A stretch of 33,191 nt of DNA from Xenococcaceae cyanobacterium MO_167.B27 (GTDB lineage Bacteria > Cyanobacteriota > Cyanobacteriia > Cyanobacteriales > Xenococcaceae), in contig JASJCP010000041.1 of the NCBI GenBank assembly GCA_030065935.1, positions 1 through 33,191 of the forward strand. The letters are read 5' to 3'. The position numbers were made by a program, and so were the translations under genes. This document shows positions 9,130 to 17,933 of this stretch, piece after piece. Position 1 is the stretch's first letter. Every line of letters starts with the position of its first letter. The notes under the pieces are model-generated. The model worked only from the letters and a program-made list of their open reading frames with translations, was not told the DNA's origin and made no database searches.

Positions 9130-11274
9130 CTAATTTGATGAATAATTATTCAATAATATTTTTCCTATAACTTTATTAATAGCATGAAGTTGATAATGAA
9201 ATAAACAACGAACAAAATAGCTATTGATATTTTTTACTATCTCTATATCAGAAGGAACAGAGCCATGACATCTGCTACGTAAAATACTCATTTCTTTTTG
9301 TCCTGTCGCATTCCAAGATTGAGTTTTTTGCTGTTGATGAACACGAAAAACACCTAAAAACCTAGGTACACGATGAAAAACTGCTCCTGCATTACGAAAT
9401 CTTAGAATTAAATCCCAATCCATGGCAAACTTAAAAGATTCATCGATATAACCACCGACTTGTTCCCAAAGTTTCCGTCGCCAAAACAGGGTTTCTTGAG
9501 GCACATAGTCTGCCCATTGCAAAATGTTATTATCATGGGGAGGTAATACCCAACGACCTGTTTCCTGATTATGTTCGTTAATAATTATTCGATGACCATA
9601 AATCACATCGACTTCTGGGTGACGATTAAAATATTCAGCTACATAATATAGAGTACCAGGCAAAAGTAAATCATCAGAATTAAGCCATGCCATTATATCG
9701 CCGTCAGTAGCAGAAAAACCTTTATTAATAGCATTGCTTTGTCCTTGGTCTGTTTCACAATTAAACTGGAGACCATCGCTATATTTTGTGACTATTTCTG
9801 ATGTATTATCTTGTGAATTATTATCCTGAATAATGTATTGTAAATTGGGATAATTTTGGTCTAAAACACTCTTTATTGTGTCTTCGATAAAATGAGCTTG
9901 ATTATAAGAAGGGGTAACAATAGAAATCTTAGGTAGATTGGCTGGATTTTCTGTACTTTTTTCATAATAAAATTTTGATATTTCCAGGGTTCTGGGAGCA
10001 TATTGTGGAGTAATTTCCAACTTGAATCGGTGAAATATATAGGTATTGAATTTAGTCGGAATTTTGGGAATTAATTTACTCCATAGAATCAAGGTTTTGA
10101 GAGGTTGAGCAATTGAGACTAATTTCACTTTTAGTTTAAACCACTTTTGTCGTAGCTTCCAGAACTTACTACTTTCCATAGCACGAACTAATTCTTCACA
10201 AGTTGCTAAATCTTGTTGAGAATCTACTAACTTTTTTTTGAGGTAATCTGGGCTTTGTTGTTCTAGATATTTTTTATGGCTTAAATACCATTCATAAAAA
10301 GTATTGCCAAAAGGATTTAGATAGGTTTCTTCCAACTCTTTTACTTCTCGATAAAGCTTTCTGGCTTCATCAGGAATTACATTTCCATTATCAAAATAAG
10401 TATAGACACAAGATAGCTTGCTTAACTCATTTTGCCCCATTTGTTCACATTGCTGTTGATACCATTGTATTAATGAAGTGGTAGTTTGATTATGCAAATT
10501 ATACTTTTCAGGCATAATGGTTTGAGAGCTAGAAAAGTGATAAAAACAGAGTGGTTTACCATTAACCAATATCTTAGTTTCTAAATCTCCCTGTACATCT
10601 CGATTACTCAAATTCCAGTTAGCCACGTTATAACCAGGGTGTTTTAAGATATTGACACCTGTAAAGAAAGAAGGAACAAGATCAATCCAACGTTGATCGG
10701 TATATAAACCATAAGCTGTATCAGCATAACAAAAATTGAGACAACGATTTGCCCACCAGTCAATAAATTTTATTCCCTCTGAAGAATTTTTAACTCCTAA
10801 AAAACCCAAATTAAACGTACCATGACGTAGAAAAGAAATTTCATTATCAACAATAGCGGAAGATACTTTTTCTGGTTCTAGCTGATGGGGAGTAATCAGA
10901 ATATTACTAGTTTCAAAATTAGTGATTAATTCATCTAGAGGGTAGAATATGGCTATGTCAGGATCAAAAAATATGACATGATCACATTGATAATGATTCA
11001 TAATATATTGCAATGCTAAACCTTTAACTGCTGTACATAACTCCACTACTGAATGTTTAAATAACCATTTTTGCAAATCAGGTATTTCTAAAGCTTCTAA
11101 TGTAATGAGATTATCAAAGTATTCATTTTTTATATTAAATGATTCGTGAGGTTGATCGCATAATACTAAATGAATAGTAAAATGAGGATGAAATTTTTTC
11201 AGAGATTGAGCGAGAACTCTAGCCAATGGTAGATAGTTATTAGTACAACTAGTGAAAATGTGGGTATTGGGCAT
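9130..11274 (-). CDS. Dual-domain glycosyltransferase (GT8-like N-terminus plus GT2 C-terminus)
   Basis: A 714-aa protein. Residues 1-270 are the same GT-A, GT8-like domain as in the two large transferases of this window (FTSCTNNYLPLARVLAQSL, DxD at FFDPDIAIF, Asp104/Asp106). A short coiled coil around residue 350-365 ends in AMESSKFWKLRQKWFKLK. From about residue 445 comes a complete GT2 domain: PKISIVTPSYNQAHFIEDTI, NNSQDN, and WLNSDDLLLPG as its DxD, then QETLFWRRKLWEQVGGY. So the partner of the shared N-terminal domain has been swapped from GT4 to GT2. It is 24 bp downstream of the GT4 gene on the same strand and probably cotranscribed with it. The role in polysaccharide assembly is well supported; the sugars are not known. 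Confidence 0.85.
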   Translation of the reverse strand: MPNTHIFTSCTNNYLPLARVLAQSLKKFHPHFTIHLVLCDQPHESFNIKNEYFDNLITLEALEIPDLQKWLFKHSVVELCTAVKGLALQYIMNHYQCDHVIFFDPDIAIFYPLDELITNFETSNILITPHQLEPEKVSSAIVDNEISFLRHGTFNLGFLGVKNSSEGIKFIDWWANRCLNFCYADTAYGLYTDQRWIDLVPSFFTGVNILKHPGYNVANWNLSNRDVQGDLETKILVNGKPLCFYHFSSSQTIMPEKYNLHNQTTTSLIQWYQQQCEQMGQNELSKLSCVYTYFDNGNVIPDEARKLYREVKELEETYLNPFGNTFYEWYLSHKKYLEQQSPDYLKKKLVDSQQDLATCEELVRAMESSKFWKLRQKWFKLKVKLVSIAQPLKTLILWSKLIPKIPTKFNTYIFHRFKLEITPQYAPRTLEISKFYYEKSTENPANLPKISIVTPSYNQAHFIEDTIKSVLDQNYPNLQYIIQDNNSQDNTSEIVTKYSDGLQFNCETDQGQSNAINKGFSATDGDIMAWLNSDDLLLPGTLYYVAEYFNRHPEVDVIYGHRIIINEHNQETGRWVLPPHDNNILQWADYVPQETLFWRRKLWEQVGGYIDESFKFAMDWDLILRFRNAGAVFHRVPRFLGVFRVHQQQKTQSWNATGQKEMSILRSRCHGSVPSDIEIVKNINSYFVRCLFHYQLHAINKVIGKILLNNYSSN

Positions 11275-11298
11275 TTTGATTTTGGAAAAGATAATTTT

Positions 11299-12651
11299 TT
11301 AGTTAAACCATTGACTCTTTAGCTTAAACCATTGCTCTCTCATTTTCCAGAATTTACTAGTTTTCATAGCATTAATTTCTAGTTCTAATTCTTTGATGCG
11401 TATCTGATTTATTTGATAGTTTTTTTGATTAATCTTTAACTCTTGATAATACAACCTTGTTCTTGCTAAAGCATTGCGTAAAGAAGTGATTACTTTTTCT
11501 TCGGCAAAAAGACTTTCATAAAAGGAGTATAAATTCTTCCCACTATTAGCCCAACTTAAGTTTTCTTTAGCGAATTTCAAGGCATTTTCTGCCAGTTTCT
11601 CACTTACATGAGGATTATCCACAATAAAATCAATAATTGAAGGTAAAGAGTTTTCATCCACTGACTCTAAAATTATGGCATTTTCTTCATGAGTTAAGAC
11701 TTTACCAATATTGGTATTAGGAATAATCACTGGTTTACCCATAGCTAAAAATTCGGGAATTTTAGATGGAAAACGATAATCATTAAACTTATCCGATGTT
11801 CCTGGTTGTACTAAAACATCTGCTAAAGCCAGAATTTCGGGAATTTTCTTTCTGTTTATCCAACCTAACTCAATAACATATTTTTTAATCCATAATTGGT
11901 CTTGGGCTAAGAATTGTAGATCATTATCAATACCAGTACGAATTAAAACAGTTGGTTTGCCTTCTTGGTTGCGTTTACCAACTGCTAAATATAAACATCG
12001 AACTTCGTCTGCATTGGCTAGGTGAACATTTCCTGTATAACAAAGTATAGTACTATCATTTTGAATTCTTAAACGTTTAAGCAAATTGACATTTTTTGGT
12101 TGCGGATAAAATTCTTTTGTATCCACACCAGGGTAAAGAGTCATTGTTGAGGCTGAGGCTGGCGCAAATTCTGTTAGTTTATCGATGATGACAGTAACAC
12201 CATCGGCAGTTTCCATAAATTCTTTGTATTTGACAGGATGAGAAAAGTTATATGGTATTAAAGACTCGTATTCTGTTGACCAATTTTTTGAAGATATACC
12301 AAAAAAGCGTTCAATTAGTAACTCCTCATTATCTTCTAAATGAATAACTAATTTAAATTCGTACCTGATCGATAAAGCATAACAATAGTTTCTCACGTTT
12401 TCACGAGGAGTCCAAGCGTGAACCAAATCAGGGGGACAATGATTAGCAAAAAAATCTGTGATATTGTCGATCTGATTATATTGGGTAACTGAATATAAAT
12501 TGCCTTTTAAAGTAGAAATACTATTTTCATCATTAGGCACAGCTACAACACAGTCTAAACCTAATTTAACCAATTCATTGGCAAAATGATGGACATGGAC
12601 AGCACTATTGGTAGGAAAACGTGCATGAGAAACTAGTAAAATATTTTTCAT
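11299..12651 (-). CDS. GT4-family glycosyltransferase with C-terminal coiled coil and SKFWK module
   Basis: A 450-aa GT-B enzyme. It begins MKNILLVSHARFPTNSAVHV, the usual first strand and glycine-poor loop, and has the donor-binding region FPSKIPEFLAMGKPVIIPN near residue 300. The last 60 residues form a coiled coil (YYQELKINQKNYQINQIRI) that ends in AMKTSKFWKMREQWFKLK, the same module seen in the two other coiled-coil enzymes here. It is the first gene of a two-gene minus-strand unit with the GT8/GT2 fusion downstream. ATG at 12651 gives a normal length for the family. Confidence 0.85.
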   Translation of the reverse strand: MKNILLVSHARFPTNSAVHVHHFANELVKLGLDCVVAVPNDENSISTLKGNLYSVTQYNQIDNITDFFANHCPPDLVHAWTPRENVRNYCYALSIRYEFKLVIHLEDNEELLIERFFGISSKNWSTEYESLIPYNFSHPVKYKEFMETADGVTVIIDKLTEFAPASASTMTLYPGVDTKEFYPQPKNVNLLKRLRIQNDSTILCYTGNVHLANADEVRCLYLAVGKRNQEGKPTVLIRTGIDNDLQFLAQDQLWIKKYVIELGWINRKKIPEILALADVLVQPGTSDKFNDYRFPSKIPEFLAMGKPVIIPNTNIGKVLTHEENAIILESVDENSLPSIIDFIVDNPHVSEKLAENALKFAKENLSWANSGKNLYSFYESLFAEEKVITSLRNALARTRLYYQELKINQKNYQINQIRIKELELEINAMKTSKFWKMREQWFKLKSQWFN

Positions 12652-12708
12652 TTAGTTTAATGAGAAAAAGATGTGGCTTTAGGAAACTGGTAGCGTGTAA
12701 TATTACTC

Positions 12709-12777
12709 AGAGGTTGTCTAAAAAGTCTCGTTTACTACATCAACGCCCTCATGTTTCCCCCGCCTCTGGGAGACTTT
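12709..12777. other. Interlocked inverted repeats in the 12652-13012 gap, possible insertion-element relic
   Basis: The 360-bp gap contains no gene I can support. CAGAGG (12709-12714) is repeated inverted as CCTCTG (12763-12768), and AAAGTCTC (12722-12729) as GAGACTTT (12770-12777). Sequence reading GAGGTTGTCTAAAAAGTCTC looks like an insertion-sequence end, but no partner end or target duplication is visible. Just after it a G-rich stretch (12802-12815) occurs. Confidence 0.25.
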
Positions 12778-13012
12778 CAATCCTTTTATCCTCAAAGTTG
12801 GGGGGCTGGGGAGCAAAATCAACGACATACAAAAATAAAAGCAAGTTGTTTATCTAGTTAAACCCTTTGTTGACGACTATTTAATTCTAAATGGTAATAT
12901 AAAATAACTATGCTCAGTTAGAATCAAATTCAATAAAATGATTCAAATCCTACTTCTAGATGTATTTGAGAGAATGTCAGACTTTAGACTGAACCAAGTA
13001 AGAAGATATTTA

Positions 13013-13251
13013 CTACAATTGTGTTGTCATTATATTTCTCTACACTATTAAAAAAGATTTGGTTTACTTTAGCTGAAGGGATGCTTTTAAAGAAGCCTGT
13101 AATTTCGATTAACTATTCACAGGACACTGAATTTGTTAATAATCCCCAGAACACTAACAAAATAGCTAACGCAGGAAAACAACAAATACTGGAAAAACAT
13201 CCTCCCGTGGTAGCAGTTCAAAGATATTATGATCGTCTTTTACAGGCTTAG
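13013..13251 (+). pseudogene. Degraded duplicate of the C-terminal end of the neighbouring glycosyltransferase
   Basis: The translated frame 13021-13251 matches the last 115 residues of the gene at 13389-15752: TLAEGMLLKKPVIS corresponds to TLAEAMLLNKPVIS, and IANAGKQQILEKHPP to IADAGKQQILQNHSP. About 44 residues between TEFV and NNPQ are deleted in frame. Before it, CCHYISLH in another frame matches CCDCYVSLH, so a frameshift is also present. Homology continues past the stop: TACTTTAAATTATTTACTATT resembles the flank after 15752. It has no N-terminus and cannot be functional. It records a former tandem copy. Confidence 0.8.
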
Positions 13252-13388
13252 TGTACTTTAAATTATTTACTATTCATTGACCTACTTCCACCAGGCTTGC
13301 CTCCTAAACGTCGGCACTCCGTGGGGGATTCTAAAAATCACTTCTTAGATTTTCTCTTTCGTAAGGTAAATAACCAAAATTAAGAATA

Positions 13389-15752
13389 ATGAGTAATGAT
13401 TATAAAAGGGCTATAGTAACGATTTGTTCCAGTAACTATTTTCCCTACGCGAGAATTCTGTTTAACTCCCTCCAGAAATATCATCCCGAAGCCTCTCTAT
13501 TTCTCTGTCTAGCCGATAAACTCACTCCTGAAATTGATTTAGGAATAGAAGGAGTAGAAATTATCCCCGCAGAAAAATTAAGTATTAGTAACTTTCCTGA
13601 CTTTGCTTTTCGCTACGACATCATGGAGTTTAACACCGCAGTTAAACCCTTTGTGATGCAATTGTTGATTGAAGAAAGAGGTTTTGAACAAGTAGTTTAT
13701 CTCGATCCAGATATTGAACTATTTGCGCCAATGACTCCAGTCTTTGAAGCATTAAATAATGGAGCGCATTTTGTTTTAACTCCTCACATTACTCAACCAG
13801 CCGAAGGTAATGAATATCCTGGTGATATTGGGGTAATGAAAGCAGGGATTTATAATTTAGGTTTTATTGCTGTTGATAATAGTATAGATACTATTGAGTT
13901 TCTTCATTGGTGGGGAAGAAAGTTAAGATTTCAATGTATCAATCAACAAGATCAAGGAATCTTTGTCGATCAGAAATTTGTAGATTTATTACCAGCGTTT
14001 CACGACAATGTAGCTATTTTAAGGGATACGACTTTAAATGTTGCTTATTGGAATTTGACACAAAGAAAATTAGAGAAGGCTGAAACAGGATGGTTAGCAG
14101 ATGGTAAGCCTTTAATCTTTTTTCATTTTAGTGGGATTGATCCGAAAAATCCTCATCGTCTTTCTAAGCATACTGAAGGATTTAAGGATAATTTAGAATT
14201 ACCCGTACAAGCAATTATCCAGCATTATATATCCCAGTTAAAAGAGTTTGGCTACGATGAAGACATAAAATTAAAATACGGCTATGGGGTATTTAGTAAT
14301 GGTCTATCAATTACTACTATTATGCGTCGCTGTTATCGTAGTTTAGAATATCCTGGGTTAGATAATCCTTTTGATACCTTTTATGAATACCTCAATAAAC
14401 CATCTCAGTCCTTGTCTCCTTGGTTAGTTACTAATTTAATGTATTCTCTTTGGAAGGAAACGAGAGATTTACAAGTTGCTTTTGATTTAGATAATCCCGA
14501 TAGCTGTCTCAATTATTCTTTATGGTTTCTGGAAAATGCTCCCGATTATGGCATAGAATCTTACTTTTATAGTCCTGTCTTAGATGTTACGAGTCAACAT
14601 CTAAGTCCTGGTGTTATCAGTAAGCAGAATTTTAATTTTAATACTAAACAAATAGGCGTTATTGGTTATCTAAAAACTGAAACAGGAGTGGGACAAGCAG
14701 GAAGAATGGTAGCAAGAAGTTGCCAAAAAGTTGACTTTACTGTTGAAGGTTATAATGTTTCATTCAATGTAGTATCCAGACAAGAAGATTCTCGGCTAGA
14801 AGATATTATAGTTAATAAAATAAACTCCCAAGTTCATATATATAAAGTTAATGCAGATCAATTAACAATTGTCAGAAATAATATTAAAAAATATCTTAAT
14901 AAGCCAAATTTTATAATTAATATGCCAGCCTGGGAATTAAGAAGATTTCCTCAACAATGGGCAGCTAACCTACAAGATATTAATGAAATATGGGTTGAAT
15001 CCCGATTTGTTCAAGCATCTTTACAATCTGCCTTAAAAATCCCTGTAATTTGGATGCCTCCCGCTATTTCTATTGATGGAGTAGCTAATTTAGAAAGAGC
15101 GCGGTTTAATATTCCCGATAATTCTTTTGCTTTTCATTTTAATTTTGATTTTGCCTCTTTTTCTAGTAGAAAAAATCCTCAAGCTGTAATTGAAACTTAC
15201 AATCTAGCACAGCAGAAATATTTTAAAAATCTCCCCACAGTATTAGTTATCAAAACTAGAGGTTATGACCCAGAAGGAAAGAGTTATCAAAGATTAATGG
15301 ATTTAGTTGGCGATAATCCTAATATTATTGTAATTAATGAATACTTAACTCACCCTGAAGCACTAGGCTTAATGAATTGTTGTGATTGTTATGTTTCCCT
15401 ACACCGCTCAGAAGGATTTGGCTATACTTTAGCTGAAGCGATGCTGTTAAATAAGCCAGTAATTTCAACTAACTATTCTGGGACAACTGACTTTATCAAC
15501 TATGAGACAGGATTTCCCGTAAACTATCAATTAATTTCTCTCAAACCCGATGAATACCCCTTTGCTGAGGGACAAAAATGGGCTGACCCAGATCTTAATC
15601 ACGCTGCTTGGTTAATGAATAAAATAGTTAATAATCCCCAGGAGACTAAGAAAATAGCTGACGCAGGAAAACAACAAATACTACAAAACCATTCTCCTAT
15701 GGTAGCAGGTCAAAGATATCGAGATCGCCTTTTAAAAATTGGCGTACTTTAA
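13389..15752 (+). CDS. Dual-domain glycosyltransferase (GT8-like plus GT4), paralogue of the first gene
   Basis: A 787-aa protein. N-terminal GT-A domain from IVTICSSNYFPYARILFNS to about residue 290, with DxD at YLDPDIE (Asp106, Asp108) and the conserved FRYDIMEFNTAVKPFVMQLL. A linker follows, then a GT4-type GT-B domain from GVIGYLKTETGVGQAGRM (about 430) to the end, with HRSEGFGYTLAEAMLLNKP as the donor-phosphate region. It is colinear with the protein at 82-2538 and was also the source of the broken copy just upstream. ATG 13389 is used because conserved sequence begins a few residues later. The FkbM methyltransferase follows after 27 bp, so the two are likely one transcript. Role in surface glycan synthesis is inferred from family and context. 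Confidence 0.88.
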   Translation: MSNDYKRAIVTICSSNYFPYARILFNSLQKYHPEASLFLCLADKLTPEIDLGIEGVEIIPAEKLSISNFPDFAFRYDIMEFNTAVKPFVMQLLIEERGFEQVVYLDPDIELFAPMTPVFEALNNGAHFVLTPHITQPAEGNEYPGDIGVMKAGIYNLGFIAVDNSIDTIEFLHWWGRKLRFQCINQQDQGIFVDQKFVDLLPAFHDNVAILRDTTLNVAYWNLTQRKLEKAETGWLADGKPLIFFHFSGIDPKNPHRLSKHTEGFKDNLELPVQAIIQHYISQLKEFGYDEDIKLKYGYGVFSNGLSITTIMRRCYRSLEYPGLDNPFDTFYEYLNKPSQSLSPWLVTNLMYSLWKETRDLQVAFDLDNPDSCLNYSLWFLENAPDYGIESYFYSPVLDVTSQHLSPGVISKQNFNFNTKQIGVIGYLKTETGVGQAGRMVARSCQKVDFTVEGYNVSFNVVSRQEDSRLEDIIVNKINSQVHIYKVNADQLTIVRNNIKKYLNKPNFIINMPAWELRRFPQQWAANLQDINEIWVESRFVQASLQSALKIPVIWMPPAISIDGVANLERARFNIPDNSFAFHFNFDFASFSSRKNPQAVIETYNLAQQKYFKNLPTVLVIKTRGYDPEGKSYQRLMDLVGDNPNIIVINEYLTHPEALGLMNCCDCYVSLHRSEGFGYTLAEAMLLNKPVISTNYSGTTDFINYETGFPVNYQLISLKPDEYPFAEGQKWADPDLNHAAWLMNKIVNNPQETKKIADAGKQQILQNHSPMVAGQRYRDRLLKIGVL

Positions 15753-15779
15753 AATATTTACTATTAACAGATAATTACT

Positions 15780-16724
15780 ATGTTTATTTCCTACGCCCAA
15801 AACTTTGAAGATGTTATGTTAAATCGGGTTTTTTCTGGTCAAAAACCAGGATTCTATATTGATATTGGAGCGCATCACCCTGTATTAGATTCTGTTACCA
15901 AAGCTTTTTATGAAAGAGGTTGGCGCGGTATTAATATTGAACCTGTAAAAGAATACTTTGACTTATTACAACAAGATAGAGAAAGAGATATCAATCTCAA
16001 TATTGCTGTAGGAGAAACCGAATCAGAATTAGAATTTTTTGAATTAGAAGCTACAGGACTTTCCACCTTTGATCGAGAAACTGCTTATAGAATAGCTGAA
16101 GCGGATAATTATAGAGTTAATTCTTACAAAGTACCCCTCAGAAAGTTAGCAGATATTTGTCGAGAACAAGTAAATTGTCAGATTGACTTTCTTAAAATCG
16201 ATGTAGAAGGGTGGGAAGAAAAAGTAATTTTAGGACATGATTGGGAAAATTTTAGACCAGTTGTTGTAGTTTTAGAAGCAACTATTCCTAACTCTCCTAT
16301 TCGCACAGAAACTAATATTAAAACCATCTTAGAACAGCATAATTATACTCCTGTTTATTTTGATGGCTTAAATGATTATTATTTAGCAAACGAAAAAGAA
16401 TATTTAGCTCACTGTTTTTCTACTCCTCCCAACGTTTTTGATAAATTTGTTAGATACTCTTTAGTTGATTTACAACGTCAAAATCACATATTACACAATC
16501 GTCTCAAAGATGAATATTTTGAGATTAAAAGATTAAATCAAGTTTTGACTCAACTACAACAAAATAATAATGAATTACGCGATCGCTATCAAAATCAAAT
16601 AACTGATTTACAATCCCAACTATTTCAAGCCCAGCAAACTATAGCTGCAATGAAAACCAGTAAATTTTGGAAAATGCGCCAAGTTTGGTTTCGACTAAAA
16701 ACAGGAAAGAGTGATGAAGAATAA
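15780..16724 (+). CDS. FkbM-family methyltransferase with C-terminal coiled coil and SKFWK module
   Basis: A 314-aa protein. Residues 1-210 are an FkbM methyltransferase: FISYAQNFEDVMLNRVF, SAM motif YIDIGAHHPVLDS, GWRGINIEPVKEYFDLL, and FLKIDVEGWEEKVILG, all diagnostic for the family. FkbM enzymes O-methylate sugars or polyketides; among glycosyltransferases a sugar hydroxyl is the likely target. Residues 230-290 are a coiled coil rich in Asn, Gln and Leu, and the chain ends with AMKTSKFWKMRQVWFRLK. That tail is shared with two glycosyltransferases in this window and may bring the enzymes together or to the membrane (inference). It sits 27 bp behind the dual-domain transferase. Confidence 0.9.
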   Translation: MFISYAQNFEDVMLNRVFSGQKPGFYIDIGAHHPVLDSVTKAFYERGWRGINIEPVKEYFDLLQQDRERDINLNIAVGETESELEFFELEATGLSTFDRETAYRIAEADNYRVNSYKVPLRKLADICREQVNCQIDFLKIDVEGWEEKVILGHDWENFRPVVVVLEATIPNSPIRTETNIKTILEQHNYTPVYFDGLNDYYLANEKEYLAHCFSTPPNVFDKFVRYSLVDLQRQNHILHNRLKDEYFEIKRLNQVLTQLQQNNNELRDRYQNQITDLQSQLFQAQQTIAAMKTSKFWKMRQVWFRLKTGKSDEE

Positions 16725-16781
16725 AGATTTAAGAAAATTTATTTGACTGATAATAGCTGTAACTCTATCGCAATAGTCAAA

Positions 16782-17537
16782 ATGACCTCAATAAATCAAC
16801 AACAAGATATTGCTAAAGCTAATTTATTACAAGCACTTGCTAAATATGATGGTGATACTAAACATCAAGTTGTAGCAACTGCGATCCAAGAATTAGTTTC
16901 TTTCAATCCCAACCATTCACCTACAGAAAAAGAATCTCTATTGCAAGGAAATTGGTTATTAATTAATGCCCCAAATTTTCCAGATCGTCAACAAAATGAA
17001 CATCATAAATATGTTTATACCTTGGGGAGACTAGCATTTAATATGTTTGAACCAATTAATCTTAAAGTTGCGATCCAAGAAGTTACACAGCCAGTTTTTC
17101 CCACAAATCAAGACAAAGAATATACTCATCACATTGTAGTGAAATTTAAAACTATAGATGATAATATTCCTGAATTAAACGGTATTATAAAAAACCTTGC
17201 TGTCTGTCATCCTGTTGATGAGAATACCCTACAAGTTCAATTTACAGGAGGGGAGTTAATTCCTGCGGGAACCGACAACATTGAACAATGGTTATCAATA
17301 TTTGGTAATAATACCTCTGGCTCTTCCATGAGTATTCGAGAACGCTTGAATTCTTGGATTATTAAATGGATGTTTAGGATAACGACCCCATCAGAAATAG
17401 ATAGGAAAACAGGAAAAAGAACTTTTGTGATGCAAAAATCCCCCAAAGGATTATTAAAAGTACTGTACTTAGACGAAGAGTTACGAATTACAAAAGGAAA
17501 TCGAGAAACAGTTTTAGTCTGTCAAAGACAACAATAA
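16782..17537 (+). CDS. PAP/fibrillin family protein
   Basis: About 251 aa from the ATG at 16782. It shows the plastid-lipid-associated protein (PAP/fibrillin) pattern: helical start ANLLQALAKYDGD, then LLQGNWLLINAPNFPD, YTLGRLAFNMFEP, a beta-barrel core and the closing LYLDEELRITKGNRETVLV. The family binds lipophilic molecules at thylakoids or plastoglobule-like bodies and occurs in cyanobacteria and plastids. A TTG at 16743 would add 13 residues; I prefer ATG 16782 because family members start close to this helix. It follows the FkbM gene closely but its function is unrelated to glycan synthesis, so it probably marks the right border of the glycan island. Confidence 0.85.
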   Translation: MTSINQQQDIAKANLLQALAKYDGDTKHQVVATAIQELVSFNPNHSPTEKESLLQGNWLLINAPNFPDRQQNEHHKYVYTLGRLAFNMFEPINLKVAIQEVTQPVFPTNQDKEYTHHIVVKFKTIDDNIPELNGIIKNLAVCHPVDENTLQVQFTGGELIPAGTDNIEQWLSIFGNNTSGSSMSIRERLNSWIIKWMFRITTPSEIDRKTGKRTFVMQKSPKGLLKVLYLDEELRITKGNRETVLVCQRQQ

Positions 17538-17817
17538 TACAAAACTTGAGCTTTGGGGGCGAAGTTTAAATGGTAAGTCACACTTCCTTGCTGTAGGCGC
17601 AAATTTTATTCGCCAGCACTTTAGAAGTAAAAAAAGTTCAACTAAAATCATTGTGGCAGAGGCAACTTACCTATACAAATTAGCGTCTGTCAAGATAAAG
17701 TAATTTACGAAGTCCAAGCAGGTTAGAGTACTTCAGCTATATTTATAGTGGGAGATGGGCAACCCAAAGAAAAACTGGTAACAGCTTACTGTTGACTTCT
17801 AGCAGCTAATTATTATA
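17538..17817. other. Gene-poor gap with possible coding debris
   Basis: I see no intact gene. On the plus strand near 17690-17800, a frame reading DKVIYEVQAG, stop, STSAIFIVGDGQPKEKLV, stop, looks like a decayed coding sequence. The family is not recognisable. The gap ends at the hairpin that probably marks the left end of the TnpB-like insertion. Confidence 0.25.
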
Positions 17818-17854
17818 CATACTTATACAAAACTAACAACTATGTGTAAGTATG
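17818..17854. repeat. Hairpin, candidate left end of the TnpB-like element
   Basis: CATACTTATAC (17818-17828) pairs with GTGTAAGTATG (17844-17854) with one G-T pair and a 15-base loop. It lies 80 bp in front of the TnpB-like start, where IS200/IS605 left-end hairpins are expected. Confidence 0.45.
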
Positions 17855-17933
17855 CGACAGAGATGAATTTGCCAAACAGGTAGGAGTAGATGAAACTCTG
17901 TTAAAATGACACAACAAAATTCAGTGCTAAATC

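Noticed and set aside
12621-12857. Plus-strand 78-aa frame
   Set aside because: Overlaps the GT4 start and crosses inverted-repeat sequence; composition is not protein-like.
16743-16781. TTG start for the PAP/fibrillin gene
   Set aside because: No ribosome site, and the family N-terminus fits ATG 16782 better, though TTG cannot be excluded.
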